Positions 35,671-43,443 of a stretch of DNA of 64,000 bases are shown here, piece by piece. The stretch is taken from NCBI GenBank assembly GCA_000317655.1, contig CP003940.1, positions 1,364,001-1,428,000 of the forward strand, read 5' to 3'. A program made the position numbers and the translations under genes. The stretch's first letter is position 1. Each line of letters opens with the position of its first letter. This DNA comes from Cyanobacterium stanieri PCC 7202. Lineage in GTDB: Bacteria > Cyanobacteriota > Cyanobacteriia > Cyanobacteriales > Cyanobacteriaceae. A model generated the notes under the pieces. The model saw only the letters and a program-made list of their open reading frames with translations, did no database searches and was not told the DNA's origin.

Positions 35671-36828
35671 TTAGCTCCAAGGCTCATCGACTACTTGAGA
35701 TTCTTCGTAAATATAGTCTGGCTTTTGTTGACGAGGAAGTTGTCCAGAAACTACTAAATGAGCCATGGTGTCACAAATTACTCGGGTCGCCATTAAAGAT
35801 GTCATGTCGCTCACATCATAGGGGGGAGATACCTCCACAACTTCAATGCCACAGACTGTTGTATTTTGTACGATTTTCTTTAAAAGATATAAAGCCTCAC
35901 GGGGTAATAATCCCCCAGGTTCTGGCCATCCAGTACCAGGAACAAATCCTGCATCAATACAATCTATGTCGAAACTAATCCAAACGCAATCGGTGCCATC
36001 GGTGGCTTTTTCAATGGCAAAGTCAGCGGCGGCATCTAAACCCATTTCGGTAATATCGGTGACGGTTAAAATGTTGGTTGCTCTTTCTCTACAAACTTTT
36101 ACTCCTTGTCGGGGTACTTGCCAACCTCCAATGCCCAACTGGACTAAATTTTTGGCAGGGGCATTTTTCATATTGGTGGCATGAAACCAAGGGCAGGTAT
36201 GCATTCTTTCATCTAAATCTGTCTCTTGGGTATCCACATGACGATCAAAGTGAATGATGCCTATTTTTTTATCCCCTAGATGACGGCATACTCCTCTGAC
36301 GGTGGGGAAGCCAATGGAGTGATCTCCGCCCAGAATAATGGGAAATGCCCCTGATTTAAATATATGAGCGATACCTTTGGAAATTTGGTCAAAGGATTTT
36401 TCATTGTTGCCGGGAATGGTGAAAATATCTCCCACGTCACACAATTTAATTTGTTCTCTGAGGTCAACTCCTAGCTCGAAGTTGTAGGGGGTATATAAAG
36501 CACTTATGCGGCGAATACCCTGAGGACCAAAGCGAGTACCGGGACGGTATGTGGTTCCTGAGTCATGGGGGACTCCCACAATGGCTACATCATAGTTTCC
36601 TACTTTATTGACATCTTCTAGGTAGGGGGCCTTGAGAAAAGTGTTGATTCCTGCATAGTGGGGGAGTTCTCCACGGGAAAAGGTGGATATGGTACGGTCT
36701 TTGATGCTATCGGCGGCTTCTAGCCCGTAGTTTAATCCATCTTGTACTTCTTGCTGCCATCCTGTTAAGGATAGTTGTTGTTCTTTTTCCAAGGCTCTTT
36801 GAGCTTCGTTTTCTGGTTGGTTACTCAT
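35671..36828 (-). CDS. gdmH: Ni-dependent guanidine hydrolase (ureohydrolase family)
   Basis: A 385-residue ureohydrolase that by family hydrolyses guanidine to urea and ammonia. Metal ligands are present: His170 (GGDHS), Asp195/His197/Asp199 (DRHVD) and Asp287/Asp289 (SFDIDCID). The long N-terminal extension, the HFDRHVDTQETDLDERMH segment and PGTGWPEPGG separate it from ordinary agmatinases and match the Synechocystis Sll1077 type shown to be Ni-dependent GdmH. The start at 36828 has an AAAGGA ribosome site five bases before. A guanidine-I riboswitch precedes it and two nickel chaperone genes follow, which together make the substrate assignment strong. Confidence 0.92.
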   Translation of the reverse strand: MSNQPENEAQRALEKEQQLSLTGWQQEVQDGLNYGLEAADSIKDRTISTFSRGELPHYAGINTFLKAPYLEDVNKVGNYDVAIVGVPHDSGTTYRPGTRFGPQGIRRISALYTPYNFELGVDLREQIKLCDVGDIFTIPGNNEKSFDQISKGIAHIFKSGAFPIILGGDHSIGFPTVRGVCRHLGDKKIGIIHFDRHVDTQETDLDERMHTCPWFHATNMKNAPAKNLVQLGIGGWQVPRQGVKVCRERATNILTVTDITEMGLDAAADFAIEKATDGTDCVWISFDIDCIDAGFVPGTGWPEPGGLLPREALYLLKKIVQNTTVCGIEVVEVSPPYDVSDMTSLMATRVICDTMAHLVVSGQLPRQQKPDYIYEESQVVDEPWS

Positions 36829-36864
36829 ATTTCCTTTGATATTTTTGTGTAATATACATAGATA

Positions 36865-36917
36865 CAACAAAGCCCAGAAGAACGATCATAGGGGCGACCG
36901 CATTCTCCCGGGCTTTT
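36865..36917 (-). terminator. Riboswitch-controlled terminator before gdmH
   Basis: Minus-strand AAAGCCC (36916-36910) pairs with GGGCTTT (36875-36869), extended by AGAA/TTCT, then GTTGT. The 5' arm is part of the conserved AAAGCCCGGGAGA end of the aptamer, so ligand binding would block terminator folding. This is the usual 'on' logic of guanidine-I riboswitches. Confidence 0.75.
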
Positions 36918-37036
36918 CTCCCTCCGTGTAGCTAAAGTGTATCAGGGTGATTTTTGTAAACAAATTCCCCACGGTTTCAGCCTGTTTCTCTCGGACCAGT
37001 CATATATTTTTATATATCGGAACCCTAGAAACCTTC
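36899..37036 (-). promoter_or_regulatory. Guanidine-I riboswitch (ykkC type)
   Basis: On the minus strand the leader shows the class hallmarks in order: CTAGGGTTCCG, then GACTGGTCCGAGAGAAAC after an AT-rich stem-loop, later ACACGGAGGGA and finally AAAAGCCCGGGAGA. These are the conserved blocks of the guanidine-I aptamer. The downstream gene is a guanidine hydrolase, the expected kind of target. Boundaries are approximate. Confidence 0.93.
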
Positions 37037-37065
37037 TTTACATATCTTTATTGTCTTTGGCATTA

Positions 37066-37108
37066 AAGTTAACATCCCCCTATGGGGGAAAACTGTATTA
37101 GAATATAC
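37066..37108 (-). promoter_or_regulatory. NtcA-type promoter of the guanidine operon
   Basis: GTATATTCTAATAC (37095-37108) matches GTA-N8-TAC exactly. On the minus strand a TAACTT -10 box (TA-N3-T, 37066-37071) follows after 23 bases, within NtcA promoter spacing. Transcription would start just ahead of the riboswitch aptamer. A CCCCCATAGGGGG palindrome sits between the two boxes. Confidence 0.75.
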
Positions 37109-37158
37109 GGAAACTTTAGGTTTTTGGTTAAGTTTTGTGAAGTAAAAAGGGCATTTTT

Positions 37159-38169
37159 CTATGGTTGATCGCTAATCATTTTTTGCCCGCCGATGCCTAA
37201 TTCTTGTTTTAATAGTTGAATGGATTTGTCACCTATATAGTTATCACTACAAATTAATTTGGGAGGGCGTATCAACTCTTCTTGGGTAGCCAAAATCATT
37301 TTTTTGACTGCTAGATAGCTATGGTTATCGGAAATGATGGTATGGGCGCGATTGACGACACTTTTTAGGCGACGATGATCGTTGGGTTGGGCGATAATGG
37401 TACTAACTTCGTTTCCCCGTAAACTTTGCACCATCATCTCGGCAACTCGGAGAATGCCACTACTGAGGCTGACGATGCCTAGGCAGGAGTCGAGGGGTAA
37501 TTGTTTGATGACTTTTAATTCTTTGGCGTAGTCGCATATATCGATGGGAATTACTCGGATAGATGGTAGGGAAATGATGTCTAATACTTGGGTGACGAAG
37601 TAGCGACTGGTGACGATGGTGGCGGAGTTTTCTTGGCTGATTATTTTACTTAATTCTTCGAGGGGTATTAGTTGGATGGGCATCATGAGGGCTTGTTGTA
37701 GTTCTAATACCATGAGTTTTCCTGCTCCGATGTCGGCGTTTGGCACGGTGACGAGGACAAGGGCGTTGCAACTTAGTCGCCAGTCTATTTCTGCTAAAAA
37801 TAATTCTTTGATTTGATCAAGGTTTGAGCCTGAGAGGAGTAGTTGATCAATTTGTTGACTGATAATGGTCTGAATTTCTGAGTATTTGGTGGGGGGGGAG
37901 TTTTTGTTATTTAGGATTCCTTCGTTGCCTTGGGCTTTGACGTAAATTCCTGAGCCTGTGAGGGATTCGACTAAGCCTACTTTTTCTAGTTTCTGATAAA
38001 CTTTACTGATGGTGTTGCGGTGTAAGCCCGTTATTTGTCCTAGTTGGCGGGTGCTGGGTAGTCTATGCCCTGGGGGATATTGCCTGGAGGCGATCGCAAA
38101 TTGGATCTGGTCAAAGAGTTGTTGTGAGGGGGGAATATCACTGTCGGAGTGAATTTGAAAGTAAACCAT
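37159..38169 (-). CDS. GntR-family transcriptional regulator
   Basis: A 336-residue regulator with an N-terminal winged helix of the GntR type: PPSQQLFDQIQFAIASRQYPPGHRLPSTRQLGQITGLHRNTISKVYQKLEKVGLVES (about 14-70), ending in GSGIYV. The remaining 250 residues are an effector-like region of a kind seen in cyanobacterial GntR proteins; it is neither a clear aminotransferase nor a UTRA domain. A similar Synechocystis regulator (Sll1961) affects photosystem stoichiometry, but orthology is not established. It lies upstream of the guanidine promoter on the same strand, so it could be a neighbour without regulatory link. Confidence 0.75.
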   Translation of the reverse strand: MVYFQIHSDSDIPPSQQLFDQIQFAIASRQYPPGHRLPSTRQLGQITGLHRNTISKVYQKLEKVGLVESLTGSGIYVKAQGNEGILNNKNSPPTKYSEIQTIISQQIDQLLLSGSNLDQIKELFLAEIDWRLSCNALVLVTVPNADIGAGKLMVLELQQALMMPIQLIPLEELSKIISQENSATIVTSRYFVTQVLDIISLPSIRVIPIDICDYAKELKVIKQLPLDSCLGIVSLSSGILRVAEMMVQSLRGNEVSTIIAQPNDHRRLKSVVNRAHTIISDNHSYLAVKKMILATQEELIRPPKLICSDNYIGDKSIQLLKQELGIGGQKMISDQP

Positions 38170-38209
38170 AATGTTTCGTCATGGACAATGGGTGAGGGAC
38201 TCGCATTGG

Positions 38210-38250
38210 CTACACTGAAACCCGAGCTTTCGGCTCAACAAACAGTGTAG
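38210..38250. repeat. Long imperfect hairpin between the permease and the GntR gene
   Basis: CTACACTG / CAGTGTAG outer arms and GAGC-CGAAAG-GCTC-like inner pairing (read on the minus strand: TTGAGCCGAAAGCTCGGGTT) form a 41-base hairpin. No T-run follows on either strand, so it may be a processing or attenuation element ahead of gntR rather than a simple terminator. Confidence 0.55.
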
Positions 38251-38337
38251 TGGTGGATTTATTACGTCCTCCCTCCTGAAATTTTCCCCAACCTAATCAT
38301 AGACTAGGACGTTGATAAAGTAATTTTAGCATAGACT

Positions 38338-39681
38338 TCAGCTTTTCAAGAGATAATAAATGGTAATATAAAGGGCAGAAATGGTTAACTGGGCGATCGC
38401 AATGGGTAAACCATAACGCAAAAAAGTACCATAGGAAATCGTTTTTCCGTGCAACTCAGCCACCCCAGCGCCCACAATATTAGCAGAAGCACCCACCAGA
38501 GTAGCATTTCCACCCAAAGTCGCCCCAAACATCATCGCAAAAAATAAAGGCAACACCACAGGGGGATAATTACCACTAAAACTACTTTGTAAAACCTCCC
38601 CCCCAATTAATCCAGCATTGAATAAATATTCTTTCAAAAGAGGAATCATCGCCACCACCAAAGGAATATTCGGAATCACAGAAGATAACGCCCCCACCGC
38701 AAACACCAATACTAAGGAAGCTAGGAAAATATTTTGACCCAACAACAACGCAAAGATTACCGAAATCTGACTAATTACCCCCGTTTTTTCCAATCCCCCA
38801 ATCAGCACAAATACCGACATGAAAAAAATTAAGGTACTCCAATCCACATCCCTTAAAATATTTTGCACCGTATCAATTTTACTCTGATGGGCTAATAATA
38901 ACGCCAAAGTAGCCCCCATCAAAGCCACCGCCGCAGGAGAAAGAGGTATGGGTAATAAATCTCCGAAAATAAAGAATAGGAGAACAAATAACATAATTAA
39001 AGCACCCAAGGACAGTACCCGAGGATGATTAATTTTGGGAATGGGTAACTGTTCAAAATTAGTAAAACGACTATGCCAGATTTCTTTGAACAAAAAAGGA
39101 GTCATCACCACCACCGTAACCACTGCTAAAACCCCTGCCCAACTCAGAGAAATTAAATAATCAAAAAAACTCATATTAATAGAATCCCCCACAATAAAAG
39201 TAGCAGGATCTCCCACCAATGTTAATAGTCCAGCACTATTAGAAACAATTACCATCAAAATAATTAACGGGACAAAATTAACACCAATTTCCTCAGCTAA
39301 AGGAGGAATTAAAGGAGCAAGAAGAGTTACGGTGGTAGCGTTGGGTAATATGGCACAAATAGGGGCAGTAATGCCGATAATACCTAATAACAAATAATTA
39401 CCTCTACCCTTTGACCAAAGCACAATTTTCGTGGCTAAATAGGCAAAAATGTTTGTCGGTTCAAATGCTCTTACTAACACCATTACCCCAAAAAATAAAC
39501 CCAGGGTGACATGACCTCGGCTGATATAGTCCACAGCTTCTCCTAATGTCATAATATGGGCAAATACAAGCACCAAAGAGCCTAATAAAGCCGCCACAGT
39601 TAGATGTATTTTCTCAGTCATAATTAGGGCAATTACGGCGATGAATACGCCCCCTGCCACTAGGCTAGAAAAATCAAGCAT
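38338..39681 (-). CDS. ArsB/NhaD-superfamily ion permease (SLC13/P-protein-like)
   Basis: A 447-residue membrane protein with about 11-12 hydrophobic helices. Two family repeats are visible: AICAILPNATTVTLLAPLI (the 'NxTT' loop) and NSAGLLTLVGDPATFIVGDSI in the first half, then SSVIPNIPLVVAMIPLL and FGATLGGNATLVGASANIVG in the second. This pattern is shared by ArsB, the OCA2 P-protein, NhaD and citrate carriers. The ion is uncertain; sodium/proton or an organic or inorganic anion are possible. A c-di-AMP riboswitch in the leader ties it to osmotic or ion balance. Confidence 0.8.
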   Translation of the reverse strand: MLDFSSLVAGGVFIAVIALIMTEKIHLTVAALLGSLVLVFAHIMTLGEAVDYISRGHVTLGLFFGVMVLVRAFEPTNIFAYLATKIVLWSKGRGNYLLLGIIGITAPICAILPNATTVTLLAPLIPPLAEEIGVNFVPLIILMVIVSNSAGLLTLVGDPATFIVGDSINMSFFDYLISLSWAGVLAVVTVVVMTPFLFKEIWHSRFTNFEQLPIPKINHPRVLSLGALIMLFVLLFFIFGDLLPIPLSPAAVALMGATLALLLAHQSKIDTVQNILRDVDWSTLIFFMSVFVLIGGLEKTGVISQISVIFALLLGQNIFLASLVLVFAVGALSSVIPNIPLVVAMIPLLKEYLFNAGLIGGEVLQSSFSGNYPPVVLPLFFAMMFGATLGGNATLVGASANIVGAGVAELHGKTISYGTFLRYGLPIAIAQLTISALYITIYYLLKS

Positions 39682-39779
39682 TATTTATTTTCAGATTGAA
39701 TAAGGGTGATTTGATGAAGAGATGTGTCTTATTCGGATACCTAAATCAATTTTTAGTTTTCACAAAAAAACTATTTTTT

Positions 39780-39942
39780 TGGTCTCCTCCCAATGCCGAC
39801 GAGGTTAGCTGACGGGCTAGAACTGAGAGATGTTCTTCTTTAAGATCTGCTTAAAGATAAGCCCCGAATTTGGTTCCCCCGCTCCTCTTTAATTACTAAG
39901 TATTAATAATCTTTTTATAAGGACTAGGCTGACTTTCTCTAG
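39780..39942 (-). promoter_or_regulatory. c-di-AMP riboswitch (ydaO/yuaA type)
   Basis: Read on the minus strand, the leader contains the conserved blocks in order: CAGCCTAGTCCTT, then GGAGCGGGGGAACCAAATT, CGGGGCTTATC, and near the end GCCCGTCAGCTAACCTCG followed by GGCATTGGGAGGAGACC. These match the ydaO class. An AAAAAAATAGTTTTTTT stretch follows and could form part of an expression platform. The permease ATG lies about 100 bases downstream. Known ydaO riboswitches usually turn genes off when c-di-AMP is high. Confidence 0.93.
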
Positions 39943-39999
39943 GAAAAATATTAACAAATTTTATTTTGTTTTGTGGTGTTTTTCGTAACAAAAATTATT

Positions 40000-41535
40000 T
40001 TATTCATCAATTTGTCGTAATGCCCTAGTTTCATCAAGCAATGCCTCGATTTCTTCATCAGAGGGTAATCTGACGTAGTTAATTTTGATTTCTTCGAGTA
40101 GGTCATATAACAGTGATTCTACCACTTCCAAATTATGTTTCGCACCCACAGAGAGGGTAAGAGTGGATCCTGATTTGGTGATAATTTTTTCGACATGGTC
40201 ATCGAATACGGGATCTTCTTTTAATAGTTGTTGTACAGTTTTTAGTAATACGGAATAGATTTGGGTGGAGGTTTTTTGACTGATATTTTGAGGGAATTTT
40301 TGTAATCCGGGTAGGTGGGCAATGCTTTGATAGGCAGGGGATTCTATAATACTTTTTTCAATGATATAGTTGAGCAAGTCTTCCACTTCGGGGCGGATTT
40401 CTGGTAATACTTGATTAGCCACTAAATCAATTAGTAACTTAGTAATTTCAGCGATTTCGTTGGTATTGTTGAAGTTTATATATTCTTTTTGGGTATTTTC
40501 GGGGGACAAAAATTCTTCGATATAACCATCTTTTATAAAGTGTTGTAGCTGATTAATGACTCTCAAGATAATTACTTCGGTAATATCCCCAGCAATACTG
40601 GCTACAAAACCTTGACTGGCTTGTCTTTTGATGGATGTTAAACAAATGATTTTACTTTCATCTAGTCTAATGCTGACGGGGATAATTCTTAACCAGCGTA
40701 GGGTGGGTAAAAAGAAAATTAGGTCATACCAACGCCAAAAAATTGCGTCTTGGATTTTCACGCCACTATATCTTAAACTAATTACAAATGATCTGACTAA
40801 AAAGTCGGCAAAAAGAATAGCAATAAAAGGGAAATCTATCAGACCAAAATAATCTACAAATTGACCACTTTCCCCAATAGGACGAAAATAATTGGTATTA
40901 ATTAAAGGGGCAATTTCTTCGTTAAAAAAGGTTAATTCTTCTTCTAATTGTCCTTCTAAATGATCTATATCCCAAAATGATTCAAAGGCTATGGTGGCGG
41001 AATTACGGGGATTATCGATGGGATCTTCCATGCGATCGCGCATTATATTTTTAACCCGTTCCAAATTACCACTTTTATTGGCTAATTCAAAAGGATTTTG
41101 AGCTATCATTTCTGCACTCATTTCCCGTAACATTTCTAATATTTCGGCGGTTTGGGGAGAATCTAAACCAAATTCATCAATGGTGTTTTGCAATTCGGCA
41201 ACAGTTTCTAAATATTGTTGGGTATCTCGATAGGGTTCAATGCCTTTAATAGCATCATACTGAATCACTACTTCTCTGACAGGTTCGGGAACGATAGTTA
41301 GTCTGTATCCATCATATTCGTAAGGTCCGAGGGTAAAATTGCCCACGGTGATGACTCCATTTAACCAGATGTCACGGAGGGGAATATAGGTTAAGTCGAA
41401 AGCGACTACGCCCAAATTTGCGAGGGAAACGAGTGCCATTAGTTTGGCGACATAAATGTTATCAAACCAAAAATTATAGATCCAAGATACTGGTTTGGTG
41501 GTTTTTTTGATCTTTTTAACGATGGGGCTTTTCAT
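40000..41535 (-). CDS. Large cyanobacterial membrane protein of unknown function
   Basis: A 511-residue protein. Near the N-terminus is a basic segment then a membrane helix (about 30-50, LMALVSLANLGVVAFDLTYI). A long acidic soluble stretch follows (about 90-215), then a second membrane region (about 232-295) with FPFIAILFADFLVRSF and a basic amphipathic piece WRWYDLIFFLPTLRWLRIIPVSIR. The C-terminal 200 residues are helical and soluble. The second region vaguely resembles a voltage-sensor or ion-channel linker, but no pore motif is seen. No family name can be given. It is upstream of the c-di-AMP riboswitch on the same strand. Confidence 0.7.
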   Translation of the reverse strand: MKSPIVKKIKKTTKPVSWIYNFWFDNIYVAKLMALVSLANLGVVAFDLTYIPLRDIWLNGVITVGNFTLGPYEYDGYRLTIVPEPVREVVIQYDAIKGIEPYRDTQQYLETVAELQNTIDEFGLDSPQTAEILEMLREMSAEMIAQNPFELANKSGNLERVKNIMRDRMEDPIDNPRNSATIAFESFWDIDHLEGQLEEELTFFNEEIAPLINTNYFRPIGESGQFVDYFGLIDFPFIAILFADFLVRSFVISLRYSGVKIQDAIFWRWYDLIFFLPTLRWLRIIPVSIRLDESKIICLTSIKRQASQGFVASIAGDITEVIILRVINQLQHFIKDGYIEEFLSPENTQKEYINFNNTNEIAEITKLLIDLVANQVLPEIRPEVEDLLNYIIEKSIIESPAYQSIAHLPGLQKFPQNISQKTSTQIYSVLLKTVQQLLKEDPVFDDHVEKIITKSGSTLTLSVGAKHNLEVVESLLYDLLEEIKINYVRLPSDEEIEALLDETRALRQIDE

Positions 41536-41772
41536 AGATTTGATAATTGTGGATAAAAAATAAAGGTTTTAAAATACTAATTGATGGAAAAAATATGATT
41601 CAAATACATAGAAATAAATCTATGGTTAGTTATATTACAAATCCTAAAGTTTGAGTAAAAAATGGCTTATAATAGACTATAAAAGAATTATAGTTCTTCT
41701 ATTTTATTGATTTATTTTAATTAATAAAAAAAGTAAAAAAAAGAGCTAGAACAATAATTGAGTAATATAATT

Positions 41773-43086
41773 ATGACATCAGATTTATTAATTAGACAGG
41801 CAGAAATCTTTTTACCTGATGGGGATATTCTACTAGGAGATGTAAGGATAAGACAAGGTAAAATTGCGGAGATAGGCACAGATTTAGAAGTAGGAGAAGA
41901 AAGAATAATCGATGCCCAAGGATTAACTCTGTTACCGGGTGTTATCGATCCTCAAGTACATTTTAGAGAACCGGGTTTGGAATATAAAGAGGACTTGTTT
42001 ACGGCTTCTTGTGCTTGTGTGATGGGGGGGGTCACATCCTTTTTGGAAATGCCCAACACCCGCCCCCTAACCACCACTCAGGAGGCTTTGGACGATAAGT
42101 TATACCGAGCATCTCAAAAGTCTTTGGTCAATTATGGCTTTTTTATGGGTGCCACGGCGGATAATTTGGATGATTTGCGGGATGCCAATCCTAGTTGTGG
42201 GATTAAAATATTTATGGGCTCATCCCATGGCGCTTTGTTGGTGAGTACGGAGGAACAAATTGAGCCGATTTTTGCGAAGGGAAGTCGTTTGATTGCGGTT
42301 CATGCGGAGGATCAAGCTAGAATTGTAGAAAGAAAAAAAGAGTTTCATGGTATTACTAACCCTGCCATTCATTCCACTATTCAAGATGAGACGGCGGCGC
42401 TAAATGCCACTAAGTTGGCTTTGAAGTTGTCTAATAAGTATCAAAGACGGTTACATATTCTACATCTGAGTACGGGTATTGAGGCGGAATATTTACGGGA
42501 GCATAAGCCCAGTTGGGTTTCTACGGAGGTGACACCCCAACATTTATTATTAAATACCGATGCTTATGAAACCATTGGCACTTTTGCCCAGATGAATCCC
42601 CCGTTGCGATCGCCCGAAAACAATGATATATTATGGAAAGCGTTGATGGATGGTGTAATCGATTGTATTGCCACGGATCATGCACCCCATACATTAGAGG
42701 AAAAAGCCAAGGAATATCCCAACAGCCCTTCTGGTATGCCGGGGGTAGAAACCTCTTTACCTTTGATGTTGACGGAACATAAAAAAGGACGTTGTACCCT
42801 TGCCCATGTGGTGAAATGGATGTGTAGCGCCCCTGCTAAATTATACAATATTCCCAATAAAGGTGCGATCGCCCTTGATTATGATGCAGATATTATTTTG
42901 GTGGATTTAAAAAATCATCGTCCTGTACTACGAGAAAACCTCAAAACTAAATGCGGTTGGAGTCCTTTTGAAGGTTGGAATTTAACAGGCTTCCCCGTTT
43001 ATACCATTGTCGGCGGTCAAGTTGCCATGGAAAAAGGTATTATTAACACTGAGGTAAGGGGTAAACCTCTTTCTTTTGACGCTTAG
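41773..43086 (+). CDS. pyrC: Dihydroorotase
   Basis: A 437-residue class I amidohydrolase making dihydroorotate in pyrimidine synthesis. The metal-binding QVHFREPG motif occurs early (HxH replaced here by QVHFREPG with His-Phe-Arg, as in related cyanobacterial proteins), followed by ASCACVMGGVTSFLEMPNTRP, IAVHAEDQ, LHILHLSTG and the ATDHAPHT catalytic segment. The first residue of the usual D(P)HVH is Gln, so the metal site deserves a check. I chose the ATG at 41773 over the TTG five codons earlier. Single gene, followed after about 85 bases by atx1. Confidence 0.85.
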   Translation: MTSDLLIRQAEIFLPDGDILLGDVRIRQGKIAEIGTDLEVGEERIIDAQGLTLLPGVIDPQVHFREPGLEYKEDLFTASCACVMGGVTSFLEMPNTRPLTTTQEALDDKLYRASQKSLVNYGFFMGATADNLDDLRDANPSCGIKIFMGSSHGALLVSTEEQIEPIFAKGSRLIAVHAEDQARIVERKKEFHGITNPAIHSTIQDETAALNATKLALKLSNKYQRRLHILHLSTGIEAEYLREHKPSWVSTEVTPQHLLLNTDAYETIGTFAQMNPPLRSPENNDILWKALMDGVIDCIATDHAPHTLEEKAKEYPNSPSGMPGVETSLPLMLTEHKKGRCTLAHVVKWMCSAPAKLYNIPNKGAIALDYDADIILVDLKNHRPVLRENLKTKCGWSPFEGWNLTGFPVYTIVGGQVAMEKGIINTEVRGKPLSFDA

Positions 43087-43124
43087 GGGTTAACAATGGA
43101 CAATGGATAATTATTTTATTATCT

Positions 43125-43156
43125 GTTGCCTTTTGCCTCTTGCCTGTTGCCTTTTA
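43125..43156. repeat. TTGCCTN heptamer repeat
   Basis: GTTGCCT TTTGCCT CTTGCCT GTTGCCT TTT: four exact-length heptamers just before the atx1 start. Same STRR family as 1191, 44753 and 55671. Confidence 0.8.
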
Positions 43157-43171
43157 TTATCCATTAACATT

Positions 43172-43366
43172 ATGATTTCTCTAAAAGTACCTACCATCGC
43201 TTGTGAAGTATGTGCCGAAACTATTACCAAGGCTATTATAAATAGTGACCCCAAAGCCCAAGTAAAAATTGATGTGCCTGAGAAAATTGTCAAGGTAGAA
43301 ACTTTGGCAGATGCAAATGTCATTAAACAAGCCATCACCGATGCAGGGCATGAGTATGTCGATTAA
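43172..43366 (+). CDS. atx1: Copper chaperone Atx1 (HMA domain)
   Basis: A 64-residue heavy-metal-associated protein. MISLKVPTIACEVCAE carries Cys11 and Cys14 (CxxC), and the end reads DAGHEYVD with His60 in loop 5, the same extra histidine that binds Cu(I) in Synechocystis ScAtx1. Atx1 carries copper to the P-type ATPases CtaA and PacS for delivery to plastocyanin in the thylakoid. The start at 43172 fits; a longer in-frame reading from 43103 would be hydrophobic repeat-coded sequence (heptamer repeats) and is rejected. Confidence 0.87.
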   Translation: MISLKVPTIACEVCAETITKAIINSDPKAQVKIDVPEKIVKVETLADANVIKQAITDAGHEYVD

Positions 43367-43443
43367 GTGAACTACCTACACCCTCTGCCTTTGGTATCTT
43401 CCCTTTTATGATTTTGAAATTTTATCATGGAGGCAGGAAAAAG

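Noticed and set aside
43103-43171. Longer N-terminus of the Atx1 gene
   Set aside because: The extra 23 residues are encoded by heptamer repeats and would destroy the normal 64-residue Atx1 layout.
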